DNA from: Pseudomonadales bacterium
Lineage (GTDB): Bacteria; Pseudomonadota; Gammaproteobacteria; Pseudomonadales; DC-out160
DNA: 51,557 bases
Direction of reading: 5' to 3'
Assembly: GCA_019090455.1 (NCBI GenBank)
Contig: JAHRWA010000070.1
Span: 1 to 51,557 of the forward strand
In this document: one piece after another, positions 1-8,603 of the stretch
Numbering within the stretch: the stretch's first letter is position 1
How the letters are laid out: each line of letters opens with the position of its first letter
The notes under the pieces: model-generated
Told to the model about the DNA's origin: nothing
Seen by the model: only the letters and a program-made list of their open reading frames with translations
The model's database searches: none
Made by a program: the position numbers and the translations under genes

Positions 1-78
1 AAGAACGGCCTACAAATTGCTAAAAGGGGATTGAATCAAAATCGTCAGATTCAATTAACAGAATTTGAATACAATTGA
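1..78 (+). CDS. possible C-terminal end of a gene entering from the left
   Basis: Frame 1 is open from the first base and ends at a TGA at 76-78, giving 25 residues that finish in LTEFEYN. No start lies inside the window and the stretch is too short to assign to a family. It could equally be a chance open frame. Nothing convincing follows until the transposase remnant near 259. Confidence 0.25.
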   Translation, partial: KNGLQIAKRGLNQNRQIQLTEFEYN

Positions 79-258
79 TCTCTCTTTTCCTATTGATCAC
101 CTTAAACGATCGCTCAGTCTATTTTCCTTGAGCCCTAAATAGAGTGATATTGGCGTGCTTTTTCAGCTTAGCACAAGCGCCATCCCACCCTCTTGATTTT
201 AAGAGTGCCAATGTTTGACTCTTTTACTAAAACCCTAGAGGGTTGTCAGTTCTTTTTT

Positions 259-594
259 CTAATCCGGGGCAAGCAGCCTAAATCGGGGAATGTCGGTAAA
301 GAACTTCATTCGCCCTTGCTTGCACACTTTGCACTGATCCAACTCTTTACCCGTCACTCTTCGCATCTGTTCAATATAATTCTCCGCTGGTTTAACCTTT
401 CGAATAACCGGCGCGGCTCTTAATAATCGACGAATTAGATCGAGGTTTTTCTGCTTGTAGCGACTGCCTAAAAACCCGTAGTGACGGATACGCATAAAAT
501 CTGCTGGCAGTACATGAAAGAGATAGCGACGCAGTAGCTCGTGTCTCGGTAATCCTTCCACCTGAAAGTTTCCCTCCAATGTATTGACCAGCTA
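259..594 (-). pseudogene. C-terminal fragment of an IS91-family (Y2) transposase
   Basis: About 107 residues carry the block typical of the end of IS91-type rolling-circle transposases: an RRYLFHVLP segment, then FMRIRHYGFLGSRYK, then a Cys-x2-Cys pair (CKVCKQG) near the C-terminus. The catalytic HUH and two-tyrosine parts are missing, because the frame is closed by a TAG at 592-594 just upstream. The fragment opens with a TTG inside a conserved block, so it is a 5'-truncated relic, not a gene. It marks past insertion or rearrangement at the left edge of the region. No terminal oriIS or terIS sequence was recognised. Confidence 0.75.
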
Positions 595-741
595 AACCCT
601 AACTTCCGACCTTTTATCACTCCATTTAACTTTTGACGTTAGCTTCTCTATCGAAGTACCAACAAGCTCACACATACGCTCCATACCCAGTTTTTGGTAT
701 GGCTGCCATTGCACTATGCGAATACCATGAGCCCTTTAACA
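595..741 (-). other. short open frame, possibly another gene remnant
   Basis: On the minus strand a frame with no good start runs between two stops and contains QWQPYQKLGMERMCELVG. It ends at the TAG (592-594) that also closes the IS91 fragment. It looks protein-like but matches no family I recognise. It may be debris from the same rearrangement. Confidence 0.2.
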
Positions 742-759
742 TAATGGAGCATAAACCTC

Positions 760-2646
760 ATGTTAAATATTAACCTATCTCGACTCACCGAACTAAGAAA
801 AACCTCATTAACTCTAATCTTAGCCTGTGTATTAGCGCTCGGGGCTTGCGATTCAGGCAGCCCAAATACAGACGACAATATCAACAATGAGGATCTCACT
901 GCGGAACTCGATCAAGATAATGATCTCCTAGACAATGTCGCCGATATCGAGGGGATTATTACTGATGAGCGGGGTCGACCTCTAGCGGGAGTTAGCGCGC
1001 ATCTATCGGAAGGTGACACCGACAGTATCAGCAACGATTTAGGACAAATTGCTATTGAAGTGGATTCTGATTCTCAAAACTTAGTCATCCAACTTTCCAA
1101 ATCGGGCTATGCCAGCCAGGTACTTCGAATTGATCAAGTCCATCCATCGCAAACATCGCGCTTCTCAACCTCTCTAATCAAACTTGAAACTGCCCATCGT
1201 TTTGTAGCAGAAGACCCAGTTTCTGTTTTTACTAAGGACGGCGCCTACCTAGAGATAGATGCTCATAGTTTGATTAAAAAAAATGGTGAGCTAGCAACTG
1301 GGGATATTCAGCTTCACGTGACGCCAATTGATGTCAGCGACGCACTGAGTTTGGCGGCTTTTCCGGGCCTCTTTAGCGGTATTGTCGAGGAAGAGAGTAC
1401 CGACACTCCTATTATGAGCTACGGCACCGTGAACTTCGAATTCTCGCAAAATAATGAGTTACTGCAACTATCCGAATTAGCCAATGCCACGATTGAGTTG
1501 CCAATTTACGTCGCTAAACACCCTGACGGCACTGATATAGCAGTGGGGGATCAGATCGCACTCTGGTCTCTAGAGGAAACGACTGGCCTTTGGTCTCAGG
1601 ATGGTCATGGCGACGTTGTTGATTCTGTTGGTTCACCAACCCGAATGGCTCTACGCGCTTCAGTAAATCACTTTTCGTGGTGGAATGCAGACGTTGCGCC
1701 CGAGACTTGTAGCATTCAGATTAATACTAACAACACCAATAATGACCTGCTGGAGATTGATGGCCATGTTCTGGACCCCGATTTTCCACGTTCTAGCTCC
1801 AGCACCAGCACTACCCAAAGCACCGTCGCATTACTGCAACCTGCAGATATGGACGTGCAACTAAATTTCAAGGTCACGCGCGATAATGAATTCCTCCACC
1901 AATCGGTAGTCGCCCAATGTAATAGTGAGAGTGACAACACGATCGAAATCGAACTGAAGAAGCAACCTCCTCGCATCCACAACTTTAAAATCGACACACT
2001 CGCCATATTCGAAATTAATAACGAAAATAAAAACGAAATCATAGGCAATGATGCCTTCGTTCATTTCCGTGTATCCGGCGCCAATGAGGCCAACGGGTTT
2101 CTTGTTCTCAGTTCAACAGAGGGGCACAACACGACCTTGGGAAATGACGTGGGAAGCACACAGTTCCCGATTCAAGAACCAAATCATGAGCAACCCATTA
2201 CATTTACGCTCACCGCTACCAACGAAGAGGGAACGCAGACTCGGCAGCAAAACTTTGACTATATTAAGGCGCAAGCGCCCACAGCCGAGATTGCACGCCT
2301 GAGGGTTGACTGGCAGCAAGGGCGAATGATAGTGGAGCTTGGAGGGATCGTAGGTGCTGACCAAATGAATATTTACTCAGCGCCTGTCGAAAACATCAGC
2401 CTCGAAAACATGAGACTCCACTATTCTGAGGATCATCCGACATCGTCAGTAATAGATATTGGCTTAGATGAATTAGTCCAAACGCTTGCCGATTTAGAGG
2501 GCAACTTTATTCCCGGAGAAATTGCCGTTGAGCTTAGCAATCAATATGGAGTGATGGAATTTCGCTTCAGCTACGTTCAAGACGAAGACATTGTTATTTG
2601 TTTTGAAGAAGTCCAAAATTCGATATGTGTAATATCAGAAGCATAG
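760..2646 (+). CDS. large lipoprotein with a carboxypeptidase-regulatory-like domain
   Basis: The 628-residue product starts with a lipoprotein signal peptide: basic residues, a hydrophobic stretch and the lipobox LGAC, with lipidated Cys near residue 29. Asp and Ser follow the Cys. Residues about 60-125 form a carboxypeptidase-regulatory-like beta-sandwich (IEGIITDERGRPLAGVSAHL). Residues about 150-310 resemble a domain common in gammaproteobacterial lipoproteins, with VNFEFS, ALWSLEETTGLW and a closing HFSWWNAD. The rest is beta-rich and Ser/Thr/Asn-rich, as in surface adhesion proteins. It is transcribed alone, away from the EPS operon. The role is unknown; surface or periplasmic binding is an inference. 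Lipoprotein assignment is strong, function weak. Confidence 0.8.
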   Translation: MLNINLSRLTELRKTSLTLILACVLALGACDSGSPNTDDNINNEDLTAELDQDNDLLDNVADIEGIITDERGRPLAGVSAHLSEGDTDSISNDLGQIAIEVDSDSQNLVIQLSKSGYASQVLRIDQVHPSQTSRFSTSLIKLETAHRFVAEDPVSVFTKDGAYLEIDAHSLIKKNGELATGDIQLHVTPIDVSDALSLAAFPGLFSGIVEEESTDTPIMSYGTVNFEFSQNNELLQLSELANATIELPIYVAKHPDGTDIAVGDQIALWSLEETTGLWSQDGHGDVVDSVGSPTRMALRASVNHFSWWNADVAPETCSIQINTNNTNNDLLEIDGHVLDPDFPRSSSSTSTTQSTVALLQPADMDVQLNFKVTRDNEFLHQSVVAQCNSESDNTIEIELKKQPPRIHNFKIDTLAIFEINNENKNEIIGNDAFVHFRVSGANEANGFLVLSSTEGHNTTLGNDVGSTQFPIQEPNHEQPITFTLTATNEEGTQTRQQNFDYIKAQAPTAEIARLRVDWQQGRMIVELGGIVGADQMNIYSAPVENISLENMRLHYSEDHPTSSVIDIGLDELVQTLADLEGNFIPGEIAVELSNQYGVMEFRFSYVQDEDIVICFEEVQNSICVISEA

Positions 2647-2959
2647 ACGTTTCTTCCGAATTTAAATCGCTCTCGACATCAGTAATATCTAGCATTATTT
2701 CCGACCACATGCACATCGTCATCCAACATGGGTGTATGAGATGCATCAATCTACCCATCGCCCGTCACGATTACAAAGAAGATAATTGCACGGGCCATTT
2801 CTGGTAATCCCGATTTAAGTCTCAAGCTCTACTATTGGGGAGTATGTCGGGTTGGTGTTACTTAAGATTGTATAACTAAGATCAGATGGATTGCTGCAAC
2901 GACCATGTTAAAAACAAGGATAAGAATCAACGTCATACCAAAATTTACTTTTACCTTTA
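2647..2959. other. no recognisable gene
   Basis: This is non-coding sequence between the lipoprotein gene and the broken beta-barrel gene. Short open frames here lack family features or are shadows. It may contain decayed 5' parts of the downstream pseudogene, but I could not align any to it. Confidence 0.4.
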
Positions 2960-3456
2960 TTCCAACCTGAGGGCAATATCGAATTTTCCATGGCCATGAT
3001 TAACGCCACCAGTATAGTGGGATACAACAGTGTCACCGGTCTCACCCTTTTTTCAAATCATAGTTTGAGTGCTGCGAGCATTGCTTACAATTTACTGTAA
3101 TCCGAAAAAGTCACCCTGCGTACCGAGGTCAGTTACCTTTACGCCGTAGAACAGAATGAGGTGGATCTTGATATAGGAGAAATGGGCGATGTACAGCGCA
3201 ACGACGGCTGGGGGGTTTATATAGGGAGTTCGGCCTTCGCCAAATTTAATGCAGATTTCTATTATGCCAATAGCAGTTTTGAAAATGAAATAGACCTCTT
3301 TTTAATTGACGAAGATCAGGAAATTTTGAACCGCCCCTTAACATCGCTAATCGGTATAAATTGTACTCCCGTAAAGCCGGCCTGCAATATAGCGTCTACA
3401 AGCACCTGACTAACAATCGGACGAGCCGTCTAATGCTGGGGACGAAGAATTTTTAA
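2960..3456 (+). pseudogene. broken outer-membrane beta-barrel protein gene at the EPS locus edge
   Basis: Frame 2 reads from about 2960 (FQPEGNIEFS) through alternating polar/hydrophobic strands to about 3340. It is interrupted by an in-frame TAA at 3098-3100. Near 3340-3352 the sense continues in frame 1 as RYKLYSRKAGLQYSVYKHL and ends NRTSRLMLGTKNF before TAA at 3454. A C-terminal Phe after alternating strand residues is typical of outer-membrane barrels, and the pattern recalls the beta-barrel proteins often found in EPS export loci. One stop plus one frameshift make it dead, and the N-terminus and signal peptide are gone. The family assignment is an inference from the strand pattern. Confidence 0.55.
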
Positions 3457-3632
3457 TCTGCGGGAACCAGTCCCGGAGCTATGACTAATTGCTTTACGGC
3501 TTTTATGATAGTGTTATCGATGTCCCCCCACATTCGTTTGTGATGTAATATAAGTGTTAATAGTCTACGCATAATCTAACGTCGCAGTACCCATTGGGTT
3601 TTAACGGAATTTCAGCTCTACAAAATATGACC

Positions 3633-4154
3633 CTAACAACCAAGAAAGTAATTATCTAAAACGACAGCGGAAAACAAATCCTGCAGATGTTGAAATGGCA
3701 TTATATTTATTTCAAGAATGCTCTTTGCATAATAGAGCACAGCAAAAACTACCACTAACGTAGAACCCCAAAGTAGTAAATAGATGCCCCCGGTCATCAG
3801 CAGCCTGATCAACATCCACACCGAAGTCTCCTCAAATTTTCGATTACCCCTTCTGTTATCATGGCCTAGGTAGAACACCAAATAAAAATATCGGAAAAAC
3901 CAAAATGTGACTTCTATGCTCACCAACTTGCTGGAAGGAACTCGTATGCATCGAGTCAAAATCTTTCTAATTTCCTTCTTTTGTTCGTAGCTAAAACTAT
4001 CTTCTATGGCAGAGTTCATTTGCCTATAATAATAGTCACTGTTTCGCTTCTGCTTGTTAACGTGATGGGTATTCTCTAGTGAAGACTTAGGTGGTGAGCT
4101 TTTCAGTGTTTTCCCCGATTGAGTTTGACGCTGTTCATCATAACGTTGTGACAC
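3633..4154 (-). CDS. small membrane protein of the EPS operon, unknown function
   Basis: The 173-residue product has a polar, Lys/Ser-rich N-terminal third. A conserved-looking block follows (SYEQKKEIRKIL, then VPSSKLVSIEVTFWFF) with GHDNRRGNRK after it, and then one long hydrophobic stretch (MLIRLLMTGGIYLLLWGSTLVVVFAVL) that can form one or two membrane helices. The start is GTG at 4154: the preceding GAGG lies about 8 bases upstream, and the next ATG is 47 codons in. It overlaps the polymerase gene by 17 bases, so translation is probably coupled. It is the last gene of the unit. No enzyme motif is visible; a helper in polymerisation or export is only a guess from position. Confidence 0.65.
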   Translation of the reverse strand: MSQRYDEQRQTQSGKTLKSSPPKSSLENTHHVNKQKRNSDYYYRQMNSAIEDSFSYEQKKEIRKILTRCIRVPSSKLVSIEVTFWFFRYFYLVFYLGHDNRRGNRKFEETSVWMLIRLLMTGGIYLLLWGSTLVVVFAVLYYAKSILEINIMPFQHLQDLFSAVVLDNYFLGC

Positions 4155-5532
4155 AATGATTACCTCTTGACTTAGCGTTGGTCCTGGTCACAGCAGGTAT
4201 AAGACCCGTAAGTCTTGTTTTTTGCAACCTGCCTATCGATCCAATCATCGCGAACATCAGCATTAATTGATAAAAGTTATTGGTTTGTTTCAGCACCCAC
4301 TCTAGAGTCGTTTGTAGATATATTTGCGTTAAGCACCCGACCAAAGCCACACAAATATATCGTACGCCACTATTCTTAAGCCGCAGAAGATTAATGATAT
4401 TTTTAATATAGAAATAAATAAGAAAAGAGCAGAACACCAACAAACTGGGCCAGCCCGCCTCTGCCGCAATCATTAAATAGCTGGTTTCTACCAAGCCTCG
4501 TTTGTCCCCATCTCGACTGATCGTCGTCGGAATATGAGCTCCGTACGGGTAAGGGTCATTGATTTTATGCGCGAAGTTATTAAGGCCAATTCCGAATAGA
4601 TTTTCGTTCGCCATTTTTATGGCCGCCTCTGCCAATAATAGTCGTGTAATCCGTGATTCGGGAGGTGCTGTCGTAAATCGTTCTACTATCGAGTCTGACG
4701 CTTTATACAATCCTGCCGAAACAACAAGCGGCATTATCAACACGATAGTCCACTTACGGCTTCTGACTTCTCGTTGTACTTGATCTCGTAGTAACAGGGA
4801 TAAAATGAAAACGATCGAACAATTTACCGCAAAAAGAGCTAAGCCCGCTCTAGATAATGTAGACAACACACAGAATGCCGCCATGAAAAAGATCAACCCC
4901 CAAAGAGTCATGTTAGCTGACTTCACATTTAGCAAACGCGACAACGCGAGGGAACCCAATAGAGACATATACATCGTCAACGAATTTTGGTGAGGAAATG
5001 GTCCCATGCTTTGAAAACGGTTCTCAATATACTTTTGTTTCAGTACCGTAAAAAAAATATACACGGTAATAATCGCACCAAACTGTACTAATGAATGAAA
5101 ATGCTCTTCTTCTCTTATGTAGTTAAAAGCAATCCAGAAATACAGGTACATTCGAAGCATTTTAAGTATTTCAAAACCTGAGTAAATGAGAACATCTGAA
5201 TGCACTAACGAAATACAGGAAAAGACAAAATAGAGTAGATAAAATAAAGATCCGGGAGGGATGCGGCAAACGGGATACTGAGAGGTGCGCTTGAACACCA
5301 GTGCTGCCACTATATACATAGTGATATCCACCATTCCAAATTCGAAGCCTTTTGAAGTGCCTCGGTAATTTTCCATGGAGTAAAAATTAATATCAACCAT
5401 TTCGCAGGTAAAAAATATGAATAACAAAAAGACCAATCTTTCTACCAACCGATATCGAATCGCGAGTTGATATCCAAGTGGCACTCCCACTATCAATACA
5501 GCAAAGAAAATAAGATACTTAAATTCGATCAT
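4138..5532 (-). CDS. O-antigen ligase/Wzy-type polysaccharide polymerase
   Basis: The 464-residue protein has about twelve hydrophobic segments and a large extracytoplasmic loop around residues 280-370. Just after the loop comes GLVETSYLMIAAEAGWPSLL, the pattern of the Wzy_C/O-antigen-ligase family (a V-x-N/T-S-Y-L motif followed by A-E-x-G). Upstream in the loop, ENLFGIGLNNF is another hallmark. In Wzx/Wzy systems such proteins polymerise lipid-linked repeat units at the periplasmic face. Ten bases separate it from the export-protein gene upstream, and it overlaps the small membrane-protein gene downstream. No competing Wzy candidate is present in the window, so this is the likely EPS polymerase. 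A ligase role cannot be excluded. Confidence 0.85.
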   Translation of the reverse strand: MIEFKYLIFFAVLIVGVPLGYQLAIRYRLVERLVFLLFIFFTCEMVDINFYSMENYRGTSKGFEFGMVDITMYIVAALVFKRTSQYPVCRIPPGSLFYLLYFVFSCISLVHSDVLIYSGFEILKMLRMYLYFWIAFNYIREEEHFHSLVQFGAIITVYIFFTVLKQKYIENRFQSMGPFPHQNSLTMYMSLLGSLALSRLLNVKSANMTLWGLIFFMAAFCVLSTLSRAGLALFAVNCSIVFILSLLLRDQVQREVRSRKWTIVLIMPLVVSAGLYKASDSIVERFTTAPPESRITRLLLAEAAIKMANENLFGIGLNNFAHKINDPYPYGAHIPTTISRDGDKRGLVETSYLMIAAEAGWPSLLVFCSFLIYFYIKNIINLLRLKNSGVRYICVALVGCLTQIYLQTTLEWVLKQTNNFYQLMLMFAMIGSIGRLQKTRLTGLIPAVTRTNAKSRGNHCVTTL

Positions 5533-5542
5533 TAGATTATGG

Positions 5543-6658
5543 CTACCGAAGGCGTTTACTTATTTCAGTATCAATTCTAAAGGCTTTTAATCCCGCATCC
5601 AAAGTAGGAACGATTTTCGACAATATTGAATTCCATGATCCTAACTTTCCCTTTGCAACATAAATAATATCGTTGGGTTCAAGACGAAAATCTTGCATTT
5701 CACCTCTGAGTATTTTTCTATGAGATAACTTGTACACTCTAGGGTGTTGTAAGTTCCCTCTAATGACCAACACTTCATCGCCAGCATGATCCTTTATACC
5801 TTCCGCATGGGCAAATAGACGCCCTAGGGTCATATTCGGTTTGTAACCAAAATAGCCTTGCCTTTCTACCTCACCGACAATATAAACCTCCTGATTCATC
5901 GCGGACGGAATAAATATATAATCGCCATTTTGTAGCGGAATATTCATTAGTGAGTCACCATGGCGTAATAATGCGGAAAAATCGATGGGAAGTATTACAT
6001 CACCCCGACGAATAAATGCATGTTCTAAATCGGCTAACTCAATCGTGTTGTTATCGAAAATTCCCACAGATAAGCCTTCCGCCTTTGCGATCGCATCGGC
6101 TAAGTTTAGACTCCCATCAAAATAGTAAAACCCAGGTTGCGTTACTTTACCCATAATCGTAAAGCTGGAGCTCTTCATCTCATAGGGAATCAAAGACACC
6201 TTAGGGTACCGGACAAATTGGCGTAACTTGGTTTCGATACGCTTACTCGCTTCAGGAATAGTCAACCCTCCAACCGCAATATCGCCGATTAGTTTACAGG
6301 ATATCGTTCCATCCATTTTCACAATAATGTTTTCAGTATTGAGATCATCCTCGTTATATACGTAAATATTGAACTTATCGCCTTTCGCGATAGTGTATGG
6401 TTTTGTTATCGGTGAATGTAGAGATTCTAGTAAATGAAGATCTCGTTTGATTTTGAGTTGTGGGTATTGCTCATTTGTTTGTTCCAGTTCAATAGTCTGC
6501 GGTGCCACTGTCTGCTGGTCTGCGAGCTGAGGAACGTGAGGTAGAATTGAGCATGCGCTACAACCACACAAACCTATCAGATAGGCCGCAATCAGCTTGA
6601 CTCTACGCAGCTTTACTAATGTATTTGTTTGGCAGTAGATTAAGTAACAAGCCAACAT
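5543..6658 (-). CDS. polysaccharide export protein (Wza-like, SLBB domains)
   Basis: The 371-residue protein has an N-terminal signal region ending in a Cys cluster (CGCSAC, residues 31-36); Cys33 (LCGC) fits a lipobox best. Residues about 85-160 are a Poly_export domain (YTIAKGDKFNIYVYNEDDL). Two SLBB domains follow (SFTIMGKVTQPGFYYFDGS about 165-205; VYIVGEVERQGYFGY about 257-320). The C-terminus is amphipathic, as in Wza-type channels. The start at 6658 is supported by GGGAGG six bases before ATG, although it overlaps the preceding gene by 56 bases. It would form the outer-membrane/periplasmic exit for the EPS. The long leader before the hydrophobic core is a little unusual. Confidence 0.9.
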   Translation of the reverse strand: MLACYLIYCQTNTLVKLRRVKLIAAYLIGLCGCSACSILPHVPQLADQQTVAPQTIELEQTNEQYPQLKIKRDLHLLESLHSPITKPYTIAKGDKFNIYVYNEDDLNTENIIVKMDGTISCKLIGDIAVGGLTIPEASKRIETKLRQFVRYPKVSLIPYEMKSSSFTIMGKVTQPGFYYFDGSLNLADAIAKAEGLSVGIFDNNTIELADLEHAFIRRGDVILPIDFSALLRHGDSLMNIPLQNGDYIFIPSAMNQEVYIVGEVERQGYFGYKPNMTLGRLFAHAEGIKDHAGDEVLVIRGNLQHPRVYKLSHRKILRGEMQDFRLEPNDIIYVAKGKLGSWNSILSKIVPTLDAGLKAFRIDTEISKRLR

Positions 6659-8600
6659 GATATACCTCCCATTGAGCTAACAGAGACAGCGTACGAGTTA
6701 AGGCAGATTTTGGAACAGTGCCACTTTTAGCGACGATAATATTGAATGCAGCGCACTGGCAAAGCGTTCTGAAAAGTTGCATATGTTGATTTGGTGAGAA
6801 CACTTCCCAAACTACAATGTCATATTCTTTCTGACAACTGTCGAGAAAGCGCTTTAACTTTTCAATTTCTAGGATATCGAGATATATTTTCTTGTTAATC
6901 TCGAAATAACATCGATCTAGGTTTTCGCTTAGACTTTGGGTTTCAATCTGACTGCAGGACCCGCCAGCATAAATCACATCATTAATGATTGACTCCTTTG
7001 GTGCTATCCCATCCGAGCTGAGTAATTCAACATGCAGTACCTTTCTATCTCGACTACAATAAAACTCAATCACCTCATTAGATATGAACGAAGTACCTTC
7101 TTCTGAACTTAAGCTTGAAATACAGAGTAAGTTCCCTGGTCGATTCAAGAGCGCTCGATTCATTGCTGAGAAAAACAGTTGGAATTGGGAATAGAATGTA
7201 GCGTGGCTAACCTCGTCCTTGTTGGGAAGAACCGCAGAAAACTTAACTGAAGGAATATCGCTTAGATCAAAAGCGGTTTTTAACGTCGTATCAAAAAACT
7301 CTCGTATCAAAATATAGCCTAATATAAAAAGAAACAAAGATCCTGCAGCCAGTATCGCAATTAACTTTCTAAATGAACGTTGCGGATATTTCGGTAATTG
7401 GGCTCGCTCAAGTATGTCAAAATCACTGATATTAGACTCCATGGCAATACTGGTTTCCAATAGTCGCGTTTCAAGACTTTGCACCATGTCTTGATTGGAC
7501 TCCACCGTATGCTTAACGTCATAATGTTGTTTCTCAAGATCCAATAAAACGGCAATCTGTTTTGTCACCAATTTTATGTTGTCATTGTATTTGGACAAAT
7601 TCGCTTCTAACGCCATAATTTCCGAGCTGTGCTGAATTTTTAGCAGCTGCAATTCCCCGTATACAGGGTTATATCCGTATTTGGTTTCGTCAACCTGACT
7701 TTTTTTCGGCTGTATCAGTTTGTTTTTATCACCTTCGAGTGCTGAAATCTTATGAAGTAAATGTTGTATTTTTGGATTGTCATCCGTATATCTTTTACGT
7801 AATATTTTAAGTTCATTGGTGAGTTTATGGGTTAACGTATTCGCGTTACTGCGTACGACTTTAGAGATCAGTACGGTTTTAGACGTGTTGGCTAGCTCTT
7901 GCTCCACCTTGCTGAGTCGTAATTTCAGATCAGACAGATGTATCTCCTCATCCATTAAACGTAATTCCAATTCTGACACCGTTTTATAGTAATTTAATTT
8001 CTGAGCAGCAAAATCGAGAATATTAAATTTCGTCAGAAACGCATTTTCTCTTAGATAGGCTATAATAAGCTTATCATTGTAATCATTTAGTTTATTTTTA
8101 TAGTAAGCCTGAATCTTAGTCGCAGCTGCATTTTGAACCAAACTGTAATTCAATAAAAATGTTTCACTTACCATATCTGATATCTTTACCGCTGTATTTT
8201 TGTCTTCCCATACGGAGGTCACTTTTACAATATTCGACTTATTCCCCTTACTTACGCGAATCGTTCGTCTTAACTCTTCCGGCGACACCCTCAAATTCAA
8301 AGCTTGAATTACCTGCTCTAGATTATCTCGTAACAAAATTGTTTCCAACACCGTCGTAATATCAGTATCCAAATAGAGATAGGGAATATTGTTCTGACGC
8401 GACATGTTTTTACCGTGACGTATGAGATAGCTACTCGCCTCCCACTGGTCCGTGATAACGTATTGGGTAGCCTTGTGTGTCAAGAGACCGACGAGGATTC
8501 CTACCGTAAGCGGAATAAAAAGCTTATATCGAATATTGATCCAAAATATTCTAGGATCAAACGAGGGCAGTTCACTCGAATAGGATTCCTCTGCCGACAT
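6603..8600 (-). CDS. chain-length regulator (Wzz/GumC) with degenerate BY-kinase-like domain
   Basis: The 665-residue protein has a Wzz-type N-terminus with a first membrane helix at about 27-42, a long periplasmic coiled-coil region (about 165-400) and a second helix at about 413-432. The cytoplasmic C-terminal domain is laid out like a bacterial tyrosine kinase (BY-kinase), but its motifs are lost. The Walker A position reads SSLSSEEGTSF (about 494-504) with no GK[ST]; the Walker A-prime Asp is absent (VLHVELLS); and Walker B reads DIVVWEVFSP. There is no Tyr-rich tail. It probably sets chain length and contacts the export protein without phosphorylating itself. Three bases separate it from the upstream gene. 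Confidence 0.88.
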   Translation of the reverse strand: MSAEESYSSELPSFDPRIFWINIRYKLFIPLTVGILVGLLTHKATQYVITDQWEASSYLIRHGKNMSRQNNIPYLYLDTDITTVLETILLRDNLEQVIQALNLRVSPEELRRTIRVSKGNKSNIVKVTSVWEDKNTAVKISDMVSETFLLNYSLVQNAAATKIQAYYKNKLNDYNDKLIIAYLRENAFLTKFNILDFAAQKLNYYKTVSELELRLMDEEIHLSDLKLRLSKVEQELANTSKTVLISKVVRSNANTLTHKLTNELKILRKRYTDDNPKIQHLLHKISALEGDKNKLIQPKKSQVDETKYGYNPVYGELQLLKIQHSSEIMALEANLSKYNDNIKLVTKQIAVLLDLEKQHYDVKHTVESNQDMVQSLETRLLETSIAMESNISDFDILERAQLPKYPQRSFRKLIAILAAGSLFLFILGYILIREFFDTTLKTAFDLSDIPSVKFSAVLPNKDEVSHATFYSQFQLFFSAMNRALLNRPGNLLCISSLSSEEGTSFISNEVIEFYCSRDRKVLHVELLSSDGIAPKESIINDVIYAGGSCSQIETQSLSENLDRCYFEINKKIYLDILEIEKLKRFLDSCQKEYDIVVWEVFSPNQHMQLFRTLCQCAAFNIIVAKSGTVPKSALTRTLSLLAQWEVYHVGLLLNLLPNKYISKAA

Positions 8601-8603
8601 AGT

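Noticed and set aside
193..423. 76-residue plus-strand open frame
   Set aside because: It is the opposite-strand shadow of the IS91 transposase fragment.
3161..3409. 82-residue open frame as an independent gene
   Set aside because: Its sense continues upstream past a stop and downstream in another frame, so it is part of the broken barrel gene.
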